64,000 nt of DNA from Sphingopyxis sp. CCNWLW2 (GCF_037095755.1 NZ_JBAWKJ010000001.1:995001-1059000), one strand, 5' to 3'; positions 42,561-52,278 are shown, numbered from the stretch's first letter. Notes: generated from the sequence alone by a model not told the origin. A program made the numbers and translations.

Positions 42561-45500
42561 TCAGTTCGCGTAAAGCAACGGCGGCCGCCAGGCATTCTGG
42601 TCGACCTCGTCGCTGACCTTGTAGACCATGCCCTTGCTGTTCAGGAACAGCTTCTCCATCTCGGGCCGGGTGAACGGCCGCGAGCCGACACGGCCGAACA
42701 CCGCCATCTGGCCGCCGGTCTCGTCGACTGCACGGTCGCGGTCGAGTCCCTTCGACAGTGCGAGCGCGGGCGACGGCGTCTTCGCCCAGGCGATCAGCTC
42801 GGGGGTCGGTTTCGGCGAGAAGCCATAGAGACCCGGATTCTCAGGACTGGTCAGCTGAAGCACCTTGATCCCGTTCCGGCCGTCGGCGACATAACCGAAC
42901 AGCGAGGCATTGGTCGACGCGACGATGACGTCCTCGGCATCGTTCAGGAGGCCGCCGAAGGTCAGCCCCGGCCAGACGATCGGCGCCGCAGGGCGTGTCA
43001 CATCGACGATGACGAGCCCGTCGGCCTTCGCCGCGACATACATGTACGTCCGCGCCAGGTAGATTTTCCGCGCGTTGGCGAGCCGCACCGTGCCCGACGG
43101 CACCGCGACCGGCTGCGCGAGATTGGTGACGTCGAACAGCTTCACGCCCTCGGCATCGGTGACCCAGAGGTAACGGAACTGCACCGCGCTCGCGCGCGCA
43201 TCGGTCAGCGGCAGCTGCGCGGTGACCTTGGGCTGCAGCGGGGTCGAGAGGTCGAGCACGACGAGCCCCGCGTCGGTGGTGACATAGGCGATGCTGCCCG
43301 CGAGCGTCACATGCCGCGCGCCCGCCAGCACATTGCCTTCGTTCCACGTCAGCGCGCGCTTGAACTTGTTGTTGCGGAATTCAGCGTCGGCCAATGTGTC
43401 GATGTCGACCAGAACCAGCCCTTCGACGCTGTCGGTGATCACCGCATAGCGGTAGATATCGTGCATCACTTGTTCGTGGTTTTCGGGGAAGTTCTTCACG
43501 ATATTCTCGTTGCGCGACACGCTGACCGGCTGCGTCGTCGCGAGCGCCATGCAGGTCGCATTCTTCGTCTTAACATGCGTGTCGTGCCCGAGCGCCGAGA
43601 AGGGCGCGCGGATGATGCGTTCGGAGAAGCCCTTGTTGCCGATCGACGCGACGTCATAGACGCGGAAGCCGCCCTTGCCCTCGGCAACGAACATATATTC
43701 GCCGCGCTGTTGCAGGCAGTTCACGCGGCCGCTCGTCCCCTGGACGATATTGGCGAATTCCTCGAGCGCATGCGTTTCGCCCGAACCCTTTTTGTCGAAG
43801 ATCTTGCCGCGCACCCAGTTCTTCAGCTCGCGCCCATTCTGTTCGACGTGCAGCTTCCAATAGTCGGGATAGGCATATTTCTGGAGGTAGCTGCCGATCA
43901 CCGCCTGCGGTTCGTCCCATTCAGTGACGCGGGTCGCCTGGAAGCTGTTTTCCTGACCCGACCAGACGTTCAATCCGACGAAATTGACGAAGTTGGTGCC
44001 GAGCAGATTGAGCTGCGCCATGATCGCATTATTGTCGTCGGCGGCCGACAGGTGGCAGTCGCTGCACTGCTTGGTTTCGGAGCGGCGGACGGTGTGCGGG
44101 AAGTGCGGCGCAAACGCCTGGCTCGAATAGCCTGCCGACGAAATCGGTGGTTGCTGCACATAGATTCGCTCGCGGTTGATGTTGGTCGACGACAGCACCA
44201 GCGCCGAGGTCGAGCGGACGGGCGTGATGATGCCGCGCGCTTCGCCGTTCGGGCCGGGCTCGCCGGGCTTGGTGAGCTGATGCCGGCCAAGCTGGAACAT
44301 TTCGTCGCGCGCCACCTGCGGGTTGTAGGTCGCGAAGTTACGCGTCTCCTCGCCCTCGAAATGGTGCATCTTGGTCTTCCAGTTCGCCTCGATCGGCAAA
44401 TGGCAGCCGCCGCAGCTCGTCGTCCACGACAGGTGACAGGTGAAGCAGGTCATCTTGTCGTCGCCGTGCGCGCGGTCCTCGCGTCCAACCCCCGGACCCC
44501 ATTCGAACTTGCCGTCCTCCGAGCCTGACCGCGCCATCAGCTTCGCGCGCGCCGCTTTCGCGTTGAAATGCGGGCCCGGGGTCACCGCCTGCTTGACGAG
44601 GCTGACCTGCCATTCGAGCTTCGGATCGACGATCGAACGCTGGATGAGGCCGATCACTTCGGCATCGTCATTATATTGGAATTCGAAACGGCGCCGCCCG
44701 TCGGGGTTGCGCAGCAGCGCCAGATTATTGCCCTGCGGCCGCGCCGCGACGTTCGAGGTCAGCAGGTTGGGGAAGGCATCGGCGGTGCCGTGGCAGTCCT
44801 TGCAGCTGATCTCGACCGCGTTCGCGACCTCGCCCTGGATATAGCCATTGCCGTGGCTGTCCTGCGCGAAGTGGCAGTCGGCGCACTGCATGCCCTTTTC
44901 GGCGTGGATGTCCATCATATGGACCGCCTTGCCGGGGTTCAGCCCGGGCGGCACGAACTTGCCCTCGATGCCCGGACGTCCCGGATCGGCGCTCGACAGG
45001 CACAGGTCGCGCTCCTTCGGATCGGTGTAATGGCTGCAGCTCTTGCGCCATTTTTCCGGGTCCTTCGGATCGATGATGTTCGCGGTGTCGGTGCCGTAGG
45101 TCGCCATATTGCCGTCGGCGGTCAGCAGATTGCCGCTCCGGTCGCGCTTGAAGATGCCGCGGAAGTTCCAGCCATGGCCGTGATAGTCGGCGAACTGCGT
45201 ATCCTTGTTGCTGTCGTTGACGTCATAGACGTCGCGCAGAAACTCGACATCGGCCCACAGCCCGCGCGTCGCCGCACCCTCGGGGTTACGTTCGAGCACC
45301 TGATGCACCTCGGCCGCGGTGGGATAGCGCTGCTGTTTATATTTCTTCTGATACTCCTCGTCGCTCATCCCCGGCGGGCGCGGCGCAGTGTTGTCCGGCC
45401 CCGGCCACATCTGCGGCGCGTCCGATTCATAGTCCCACATCGTGTAGCCGAGGTACGAATTCAGGAAGATGTTCGGCTGATGCATGTGGCACGACATGCA

Positions 45501-46850
45501 CTGCGAGGTCGGGATCGCGCGCGTGAAGGCGTGGCTGATCGGGTGGCCCGATTCACCGCGCGCCGGCGATCCGGGGCGTGCCGGAACCTCGGGGTCGGCC
45601 GGGTCGATCAGCGCGCCGTGACCGCCACCGGCCTGATGACCATCCTCGGCGCCATGCGCATCGCCGCCATGTCCGCCCTCGGGCTTCCATTTTTTCTCCG
45701 CAATCGTCGGGTCGACCGTCGCCGTTTCGCCGTCGCGGCCGAATTTGGCGTAGGCCAGGCTGTGCCGCGGCTCGCGGTCGTTGGCGTAGATAACGTGACA
45801 GCCCGAGCAGCCCGAATGGCGATAGTCGCCGGGCTGGTCGTTCGTCCCCATGAACCATGACAGCGGGTCGTTGAGGCGCGTCTTGTGGATGTTGAGCACG
45901 GGGATCGAGACACGCAGGCCCGTGCCAGGACCGCGGTTCGATTGCTTGAGATCGGGACGGCCCGGTTCCTCGAGCCGCTGGATGCTGCCAGTCGGGTTCG
46001 GCAGGCCGATTTCGGGGAATTGCGTGTTGATGTTGCGCCCGCCGCGCTCGAATACGCGGAACACGTCGCCCGGCGGCAGCACGCTCCAGCGCGGCAGCGG
46101 ATACATTTTGGCGAGCGCGCCGCGCTTTTTCTCTTCGTCGGTCAATATCTTGTCGAAACCGAAGCTTGGCTTGCACGCCTCCTTATATTCCTCGGCGGTC
46201 AGCCGCGACGAGGGCGACAGGATGCAAGCGGGTTCGCCGGTGCGCGTATAAGCCTCTCCGAAGATGTAATTCTTGTAGGGAACGATGCCGTTGTTATACG
46301 CCGCGCCGCCCCACAGCATCGCGCCGGTCGACATCATCGAACGCTCGGTCGCCTCGATCACCTCGAGGTGGCACGCGCCGCACGCCTCGCGCGCGACGCG
46401 ATAGTCGCTGGGGTTCACGAAACGGATGAATTCGGGGGATTCCTTGTTGAGCAAAGTATAGCTGCGCTGCGGGTTCGCAGAACTGTCGTGCCAGGCGCCG
46501 GGCAAGGTCGGCTGCGGATGCGCGAGCTTCATCACCGCCTTGTTCGTCGGATGCTGATAGCCAAGGCTCGGCGTACCGCGCTGGCTCGCGTCGCCGCCAT
46601 GGCAATCGGTACAGCCGAGCTTCACCGCGGGGGTCGCGTGCATCGACGGCTGGTCGGTGCGCGTGTGGCAGCTGTAACAGCCGTCCGACTTGGCGGTTAC
46701 ATCGGCATCGCTTTGCTCGCGCGGCGCCGGCGGCGTGAAGCGATATTCGATCTTGAGCGGCTTTTCCTCCTCGGCTGCGCGGACAACGCTCGCACCGAAG
46801 GCCGCGCACATCGTCAAAAAGGCGAGCAGGGCGAAGAGTTTGCGCGTCAC
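42561..46850 (-). CDS. Giant decaheme c-type cytochrome with C-terminal beta-propeller
   Basis: A 1429-residue exported protein; the signal peptide ends near VVRAAEE. Ten CxxCH heme sites lie at about residues 58, 80, 157, 348, 451, 656, 683, 802, 813 and 929. A Gly/His-rich stretch at about 390-412 may bind metal. From about residue 1045 to 1330 there are repeated blades of LVIVD/YVTN style (VAEGKGGFRVYDVAS, YVTTDAGLVVLDLS, YVAAKADGLVIVDVTRP). No membrane anchor is visible. It is the last gene of a four-gene operon with a barrel, a lipoprotein and a pentaheme cytochrome. I do not recognise a named homologue. Electron transfer at the cell envelope is the likeliest role. Confidence 0.85.
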   Translation of the reverse strand: MTRKLFALLAFLTMCAAFGASVVRAAEEEKPLKIEYRFTPPAPREQSDADVTAKSDGCYSCHTRTDQPSMHATPAVKLGCTDCHGGDASQRGTPSLGYQHPTNKAVMKLAHPQPTLPGAWHDSSANPQRSYTLLNKESPEFIRFVNPSDYRVAREACGACHLEVIEATERSMMSTGAMLWGGAAYNNGIVPYKNYIFGEAYTRTGEPACILSPSSRLTAEEYKEACKPSFGFDKILTDEEKKRGALAKMYPLPRWSVLPPGDVFRVFERGGRNINTQFPEIGLPNPTGSIQRLEEPGRPDLKQSNRGPGTGLRVSIPVLNIHKTRLNDPLSWFMGTNDQPGDYRHSGCSGCHVIYANDREPRHSLAYAKFGRDGETATVDPTIAEKKWKPEGGHGGDAHGAEDGHQAGGGHGALIDPADPEVPARPGSPARGESGHPISHAFTRAIPTSQCMSCHMHQPNIFLNSYLGYTMWDYESDAPQMWPGPDNTAPRPPGMSDEEYQKKYKQQRYPTAAEVHQVLERNPEGAATRGLWADVEFLRDVYDVNDSNKDTQFADYHGHGWNFRGIFKRDRSGNLLTADGNMATYGTDTANIIDPKDPEKWRKSCSHYTDPKERDLCLSSADPGRPGIEGKFVPPGLNPGKAVHMMDIHAEKGMQCADCHFAQDSHGNGYIQGEVANAVEISCKDCHGTADAFPNLLTSNVAARPQGNNLALLRNPDGRRRFEFQYNDDAEVIGLIQRSIVDPKLEWQVSLVKQAVTPGPHFNAKAARAKLMARSGSEDGKFEWGPGVGREDRAHGDDKMTCFTCHLSWTTSCGGCHLPIEANWKTKMHHFEGEETRNFATYNPQVARDEMFQLGRHQLTKPGEPGPNGEARGIITPVRSTSALVLSSTNINRERIYVQQPPISSAGYSSQAFAPHFPHTVRRSETKQCSDCHLSAADDNNAIMAQLNLLGTNFVNFVGLNVWSGQENSFQATRVTEWDEPQAVIGSYLQKYAYPDYWKLHVEQNGRELKNWVRGKIFDKKGSGETHALEEFANIVQGTSGRVNCLQQRGEYMFVAEGKGGFRVYDVASIGNKGFSERIIRAPFSALGHDTHVKTKNATCMALATTQPVSVSRNENIVKNFPENHEQVMHDIYRYAVITDSVEGLVLVDIDTLADAEFRNNKFKRALTWNEGNVLAGARHVTLAGSIAYVTTDAGLVVLDLSTPLQPKVTAQLPLTDARASAVQFRYLWVTDAEGVKLFDVTNLAQPVAVPSGTVRLANARKIYLARTYMYVAAKADGLVIVDVTRPAAPIVWPGLTFGGLLNDAEDVIVASTNASLFGYVADGRNGIKVLQLTSPENPGLYGFSPKPTPELIAWAKTPSPALALSKGLDRDRAVDETGGQMAVFGRVGSRPFTRPEMEKLFLNSKGMVYKVSDEVDQNAWRPPLLYAN

Positions 46851-46852
46851 GA

Positions 46853-48784
46853 TCAGAAACTCACGATCACATTGGCGAGGATCGACACATAGGCGTCGTT
46901 CTTCTGCTTGTTGTCGAACAGATCCTTGAACCCCTTGCCGGGCAGCAGCACCGCGCCGCTAAGGCGCCCGACGATATTCTGCGTCGCCTTCGGCCGCCAG
47001 ATCGTCGCGACCGAAAGGTCGAATCCGATATCCTTGGGGATCGACCCTTCGGTGCGCAGCGCCTGCAGGCTCGACGTATTTTCGAACCACAGATGGTTGA
47101 AATTGGTGCTGACGCGAAATTCGGGGGTCAGGTCAAAATCGGCACCCGCGCCGACGAAGACCGTGCCCGGATTGTTGAAATTCGACTGCCCCTCTTCCTT
47201 CGACGAGCGGAGCGAGTTCAAGATGCCGTTGCGCCCGCTAATCGCGATGACGCGCCCGCCGCCCGCGAAGGGGATCGTCTGGCGAATCCAGTAGCTGGTG
47301 TCGGCGCCGCCGAAGATCGGATTTTCGAAGATCGCGTCGTAGCCGCCTTCGGTGTTGTTATACGGATCGCCGTCGCCGGTCGCGTAGAGCCCCGAGAGGC
47401 GGAAGCGCATCCAGTCATGGTCGTAGCTCAGCTCGACCGCCCCGAAACCCGCGCGGATTTCGGCGGGCTTGCTCGTGAAGAAGCTGTTCCGGTCCTCGCC
47501 GAGCGCCGCATAGAAGCTCGCGGTGACGTTGATCCGGCCGATCCGGCCATCGGCGCTGTAGCCCAGATAGACGACGTCATATTCGCGCCCGCGCAGGTCG
47601 CCGAGCAGCGCCGGCCGCACCGGAAAGCCGTTGTGGTCGATCTGCACGTCATTCTTTTCGCGGTTCATATTGTACGTCACGCTGACCTGGCTGGTCAGCC
47701 CGACGACCGGGAAATCCTGCCGATAGAGATTGCCCGTGAAGATGAAATCGCTGCGCGGGGTCTGGGTGATGTCGTTGAGCCCCGAGTTGGTGTCCTTTTC
47801 GAGCCGCCAGAAGGCCGCGAGATTATACTGGAAGCGATTGTTGTCGCGGTTGCCGAACAGGCGGATGCCGAGCTGGCTGTCGTTGAACAGGAAACCGCGG
47901 AAGTCGCTCTGGAACGGCTGGATGCCGAGGCGGATCGAATAGAAATCATAGCGGTCGGACGTGTTGCCGAGATGCTTGTCGACGAAAAGCTCCTGCACGC
48001 CGAGGAAGCTGTCATAACGATGGCTCGCCTTCGACGGGCGCACGTCGAGCACGCGCCGTTCGGGCACGTCGACATAATTGGCCTGATAGGCGAGCGTGAC
48101 GCGATATTCGATGTCGGGCGGCTTGAACGCGGTCGAGCCCTTGATCAGCGCCGCGCCCGCGATGAAGGTTTGCGCGAAGACGAAGCTGCGGTCCTTGCCG
48201 AAAACGTCGAGGCTGCCCGGCCGCTCGGTCGTCTGGACGCCGACGGGGATCGGGAAGGTGCGCGGTTCGAACACCGTGTCGGACACCGCATTGGCGACGA
48301 TGAACCAGTCGTCGCCCTTGATCGGCAGCCATTTGACCTTGCTGCGATCGATCGCCCGGTCGCCCTTGTAGGTGTTCTGGTTATAGGGGTCGAACCAGCG
48401 TTCCTTGACCACGCCCAATGTTTCGATGAGACGCCAGCGGTCGGGGACCGGGAGTTGATCCTCCATCCCCGGAAAGGCTTGCGGCGGCGGTGGGCGCAGC
48501 GCGCCGACATTGTCCTGGCTGAGCGCATCAGGGAGATCGGGGCGATACCCAGGGCGGCGGCGGCCCTCGATGATCTCGGTAATCGGGTCGTCCTTGACCA
48601 CCTCCTGCCAGTCGACGGGCGGCGGCGGCGGGATCAGCTCTTCGACGGGCTGCTCGGCGGGGGCGGCGTCGCCCGCGACCGGGGGCCCTTCGGGCGCGGG
48701 CGGCGGCGGCGTGACATCGGCCCCCGGCGCGCCCTGCGCCGCGAGCGTCGCGATGATCGGCCAAAGGCTGCCCCCCGTCATCAT
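46853..48784 (-). CDS. Outer-membrane beta-barrel partner of the multiheme cytochromes
   Basis: A 643-residue protein. The N-terminus is weakly signal-like (LWPIIATLAAQGAPGA), then comes a proline-rich linker (PPPPAPEGPP and IPPPPP) to about residue 55. The rest alternates amphipathic strands with aromatic girdles (FQYNLAAFWRLEKDTN, FRLSGLYATGDGD, EFRVSTNFNHLWFENTSS) and ends in NVIVSF, with a terminal Phe typical of outer-membrane barrels. I do not see MtrB/PioB motifs. Gaps of 2-3 bases on both sides place it in the cytochrome operon. It could be a conduit or a porin for the cytochrome substrate. Confidence 0.7.
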   Translation of the reverse strand: MMTGGSLWPIIATLAAQGAPGADVTPPPPAPEGPPVAGDAAPAEQPVEELIPPPPPVDWQEVVKDDPITEIIEGRRRPGYRPDLPDALSQDNVGALRPPPPQAFPGMEDQLPVPDRWRLIETLGVVKERWFDPYNQNTYKGDRAIDRSKVKWLPIKGDDWFIVANAVSDTVFEPRTFPIPVGVQTTERPGSLDVFGKDRSFVFAQTFIAGAALIKGSTAFKPPDIEYRVTLAYQANYVDVPERRVLDVRPSKASHRYDSFLGVQELFVDKHLGNTSDRYDFYSIRLGIQPFQSDFRGFLFNDSQLGIRLFGNRDNNRFQYNLAAFWRLEKDTNSGLNDITQTPRSDFIFTGNLYRQDFPVVGLTSQVSVTYNMNREKNDVQIDHNGFPVRPALLGDLRGREYDVVYLGYSADGRIGRINVTASFYAALGEDRNSFFTSKPAEIRAGFGAVELSYDHDWMRFRLSGLYATGDGDPYNNTEGGYDAIFENPIFGGADTSYWIRQTIPFAGGGRVIAISGRNGILNSLRSSKEEGQSNFNNPGTVFVGAGADFDLTPEFRVSTNFNHLWFENTSSLQALRTEGSIPKDIGFDLSVATIWRPKATQNIVGRLSGAVLLPGKGFKDLFDNKQKNDAYVSILANVIVSF

Positions 48785-48787
48785 CGC

Positions 48788-50761
48788 CTATAGCCCGTCG
48801 CAGACATTCTGGTTCGCCGTGTCGAGGAACGGGGCGAACGGGCAGCTGATGTAACGGAGACGCACTCCGGCGCCGACGGTAACGACAACCGTATCCGAAC
48901 GGATCGCGGCCGGCGCATTGCCGATGCCGCCGACGCGCGCACCGCCATTATGCGCACCGAGGAAGCTGATCATGTCGTCCTGGTCGATACCGTCGCCCGA
49001 CACCCCGATCGCGCCGACCAGCTGATTACCACGATAGATGGGGACCGAGCCGGGGAAGATCTGGATGCCGTTCTGCAGCCGGTTCTGCCCCGCCGCGACG
49101 TCGGGCAGAGTCGTGCAGCGCGCTGGTGTGTCGGTCGGGCTGGCGCCCGAGACGAAACCGAGGTGTGCGCCGAGATTGCCGATGATCAGCGCCGATTGCA
49201 GCCCGGTCGAAAAGGGATTGAACTGCGCGATCGGGCGCGACAGCGGCCCTTGCGGGCGGCCAACCTCGCCATCCGGGAAATAGGGTCGCGCGAGATTGCC
49301 GACCGCGCGGTCGGCATAGGCGATGTTGCCGGTGAGCGCCGCGGGGCTGTTCAGGAAGGTGCGTGTTGCGGTGACGAACTGGCGCACGTCGGCGCTGGCG
49401 TTGGCGCCGAGTTCCGCACCCGCTTGCGCGCCCGAGAAGAAAGCGGCGGTGCGAGCTTTTTGCAAGGACACGTCGGTGCCGAAGATCGGCGCGTCGGGCG
49501 AGCGTACGATGCCGAGCACCGATCCATGCGTATCGACGATACTGATCGTCACCTGCGCGCGGCTGTCGAGCGGCCGGCGGATTTGCGCGCGCGCGCGGCT
49601 CATCACCGTGAACGCTTCCTCGAGCACCGCGCGCGCCTCGGCCTGCGTCAGCGGCGCGCTGTTCGTCGCGCCGTCGGTGCCCGCGCGCAGCGGATAGCGG
49701 TTGGCGCCGCTGCCGTCGGTCAGGACGAACGCGTCGCGGTTCGAAAATTCGGCCGGCGTCGAAGCGCGGATGCCCGAGGCCTCGCTGCCATAAGCGATCC
49801 CCGCGGTCACCGCGGCATTGGCATAGCCGATCACCGCGACGAGATTGCCCGCGGCGCCGTTGAGGCTGGCAAAGCTTGCGCCGCCGCTCGACATCACCCC
49901 GGCAAAGGTCGCATCCGAAAAGCGCAGGCTCGTCCCGTCGACGGTGATCTTGTCGGCCGTGATCGTCGAGGGCGCCTCAAACCCGCGCGTGCCGGCGAGC
50001 GCGATGAATTCCTCGGGATCATTGTCGATATCGAGGATGTTGGCATCGCTGCCATAGACTCCGTCGCCCATCACCCCGATGCCGCCGACGAGCACGCCAT
50101 TTTTGTAGAGCGGCAATCCACCCGGATCGGCGGCGAGGCCGAGCGGCGAGCGTTTGGGGCCGATCAGCGCCGCCGCGCCCGGCGCACCGAAACGCGCCGA
50201 GAGGTCGCTGCACGGCAACTGGCTGAACTGCACCCCGAACAACGGCCCGCTTTCAAGCCCGGCCGTAACGCCCGGAGCGGGCGGGAAATGTTCCTGCACG
50301 ATCTGGCTCGCGGTGCGGGTCGAGAAAGCGTTGCCCCCGCTCGAGAGGTACGCGCCGGTCACCGCCTTGGCGATCGCGCCGCCCTCGGCGGGGAAGGGAA
50401 CATTCTGCGCGTCGATATTCACGCCATTGGGCGCGGGCGCGGTGGTCGCGGTCGCGCGCGCGCCGGTCATGCGAAAGACGCCGAGGACATTGCCGACGCG
50501 GTCGGTCACCGCGATCACCGAAGGAAGCCCGCGCGCCTGCGCTTCCGATATCGCCTGCGCAAGCACGCGCTCGACGTCGGCCGTGGTCAGCGCTTCGGCG
50601 GCGGGCGGGGTATAGACCGTCGTCGGCGTGGGTGTCGGTGTGGGCGTGGGTGTCGGGGTTGGCGTGCCGCCACCGCCGCCTCCACCCCCGCACGAAGTGA
50701 GCAGCAACGCGCCCATCGCGGCAAAGGCGGCCGAACGGAAAAGATGCGTTCTGCTTTGCAT
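48788..50761 (-). CDS. Lipoprotein with two HbpS/GlcG-like domains
   Basis: A 657-residue lipoprotein with lipobox LLTSC, then an octa-Gly run and a (TP)n linker as a surface-type spacer. Two related HbpS/GlcG (DUF336-type) domains follow. The first has VERVLAQAISEAQARG, VTDRVGNVLGVFRM and GGIGVMGDGVYGSD; the second has ARAVLEEAFTVMSRAR, VDTHGSVLGIVRS and GAIGVSGDGIDQDD. HbpS binds heme, and GlcG-type proteins are otherwise poorly understood. Gene spacing is 3-4 bases on both sides. ATG 50761 is chosen because the signal and lipobox then fit. A tandem lipid-anchored form is unusual. Confidence 0.75.
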   Translation of the reverse strand: MQSRTHLFRSAAFAAMGALLLTSCGGGGGGGGTPTPTPTPTPTPTPTTVYTPPAAEALTTADVERVLAQAISEAQARGLPSVIAVTDRVGNVLGVFRMTGARATATTAPAPNGVNIDAQNVPFPAEGGAIAKAVTGAYLSSGGNAFSTRTASQIVQEHFPPAPGVTAGLESGPLFGVQFSQLPCSDLSARFGAPGAAALIGPKRSPLGLAADPGGLPLYKNGVLVGGIGVMGDGVYGSDANILDIDNDPEEFIALAGTRGFEAPSTITADKITVDGTSLRFSDATFAGVMSSGGASFASLNGAAGNLVAVIGYANAAVTAGIAYGSEASGIRASTPAEFSNRDAFVLTDGSGANRYPLRAGTDGATNSAPLTQAEARAVLEEAFTVMSRARAQIRRPLDSRAQVTISIVDTHGSVLGIVRSPDAPIFGTDVSLQKARTAAFFSGAQAGAELGANASADVRQFVTATRTFLNSPAALTGNIAYADRAVGNLARPYFPDGEVGRPQGPLSRPIAQFNPFSTGLQSALIIGNLGAHLGFVSGASPTDTPARCTTLPDVAAGQNRLQNGIQIFPGSVPIYRGNQLVGAIGVSGDGIDQDDMISFLGAHNGGARVGGIGNAPAAIRSDTVVVTVGAGVRLRYISCPFAPFLDTANQNVCDGL

Positions 50762-50765
50762 GATC

Positions 50766-52229
50766 TTACCGCAGCGCCCCGATCGCGCGCACCGCGCTGC
50801 CGAACGACGCCTGGAATTCGGACGGCTTGTAGGCGTTGGGGTCCTTGACCGAAGCATAAGCGCGGTCGATGTCGCCGCGGATACCCGCCGCAGCGCCGAC
50901 GGTGACGCGGCCCGACGACACCATCGCGTTGAGCAAGGTGTCGACGCCCATCACGGCCTGCTGCGATCCCGAATAGTCGGTGTAGCGATCGCTGATCGCC
51001 TTTGCCGAAATCGCGTCGACCATCGCAAAGGCGTCGGCGCCCGAGAAATTACGCGAGGCGAACGCACTCTTGAGCGCCGCGACCGTCTGCGAGAGCTGCG
51101 CCGCCGCGGCGACCACGCTTTGCCGGTCGGTCGCCATCGCCTTGTGGAACGCCGTGGCGCGCGCCGCGAGCTGGTCGGCGAGCGCCGGCGACGCCATGCG
51201 CGCCGCGGCGGCGAGCATGATCAGATTCTCGTCATTATAGGGCGGCATGCCCTCGGGGATCGCACGGCCGGGATTGTCGAGCCCGGTGCGCACGGGTTTC
51301 GCCTGATCGAAGATGCGGCGGTGGCAGCTGTGGCAGTCGAGGAAGTAAAATTCGGGGAACATGCCCTCGGTCCCGCGCCGCGTCTGGAACAGCGCGAGGC
51401 TGCGTTCGATCGCGGTCGCCTGTCCGACCGCCCACATCTGAACGTGGTCGGTACGCCGGTTCGGGGCGCCGAACTTGCGCCAGCCATAGTCGGCATCTTC
51501 CTGATGATGCGCCTGCAGCGACGAAAAGAGGTCGAGCTCGAAGGCGATGCGCGGGTGACCCGCGGCCATGATGCGGTGCGTGACGAACTGGCCGTCGGCG
51601 GCCGAACCGAAGTGGCAATCGACGCACACGCCCGCGCGGACGACCGGATCCTCGAGCTTTTTCAGCCCCGCCGACAGGTTAGCGAGATGCTTCTGGCGCA
51701 TTTCGCGGTCGGGATCGGCGTTCGTTCCGACGCCCGCATAATGGCTCGCGAGCCAGCCGCCCGCGGGGCCGTGGCACGATTCACAGCCAACGCCGTCTTC
51801 GGCCGGGACCGCGCGCGCCGTGCCCGCGGTGCTGTGGCAGCCAAGGCACATCTGCGCCTTCGCGGGGTCGCCGATACCCAGATTGCGCGCGATGAACTGG
51901 CTGCGGTTGTTGCTGAGCACCGCCCACGCGCGGCTGTGCGCGCCGCCGGGGGTCGAGGGCTCCTGCCATTTCATCAGCTCGTCCTGGCGGACGACGGTGC
52001 CGTCGCCCTCCATCCGGCCGTGACAGGTTGAGCCCGCGCACGAGGCGACGCCGGTGTAACGCGCGCCGCTTTCCCCCTGCGAGCGGGCAGGGGGAGCGAA
52101 GACGAACGCCGCAATGGTGAGCGCGAGCAGCATCGCCGCCAAGGCGGCCAACGCCGCGCGCGTGGGCACAAGGGCGGCAAACGCCGCCCAAGGCCGATCG
52201 CCGCGCTCCTTTCCAGCGTGCGTCATCAT
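50766..52229 (-). CDS. Membrane-anchored or secreted pentaheme cytochrome c, c554-like
   Basis: A 487-residue protein. An N-terminal hydrophobic helix (residues 24-47) may be an uncleaved anchor or a signal peptide. Hemes attach at CLGCH (128), CESCH (149), CVDCH (202) and CHSCH (299); the first site is CAGSTCH (64), a CX4CH motif. TGVASCAGSTCHGRM resembles the start of cytochrome c554-family proteins. The C-terminal 180 residues are helical without hemes. It is the first gene of the four-gene operon and could accept electrons from the inner membrane. ATG 52229 or 52226; longer in-frame starts lack signal character. gdhA ends 49 bases upstream. Confidence 0.8.
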   Translation of the reverse strand: MMTHAGKERGDRPWAAFAALVPTRAALAALAAMLLALTIAAFVFAPPARSQGESGARYTGVASCAGSTCHGRMEGDGTVVRQDELMKWQEPSTPGGAHSRAWAVLSNNRSQFIARNLGIGDPAKAQMCLGCHSTAGTARAVPAEDGVGCESCHGPAGGWLASHYAGVGTNADPDREMRQKHLANLSAGLKKLEDPVVRAGVCVDCHFGSAADGQFVTHRIMAAGHPRIAFELDLFSSLQAHHQEDADYGWRKFGAPNRRTDHVQMWAVGQATAIERSLALFQTRRGTEGMFPEFYFLDCHSCHRRIFDQAKPVRTGLDNPGRAIPEGMPPYNDENLIMLAAAARMASPALADQLAARATAFHKAMATDRQSVVAAAAQLSQTVAALKSAFASRNFSGADAFAMVDAISAKAISDRYTDYSGSQQAVMGVDTLLNAMVSSGRVTVGAAAGIRGDIDRAYASVKDPNAYKPSEFQASFGSAVRAIGALR

Positions 52230-52278
52230 CCGCAGAACCCCTTTTCCCCAACCCGGCGCTTTTACGCCTTGAGCCGAA

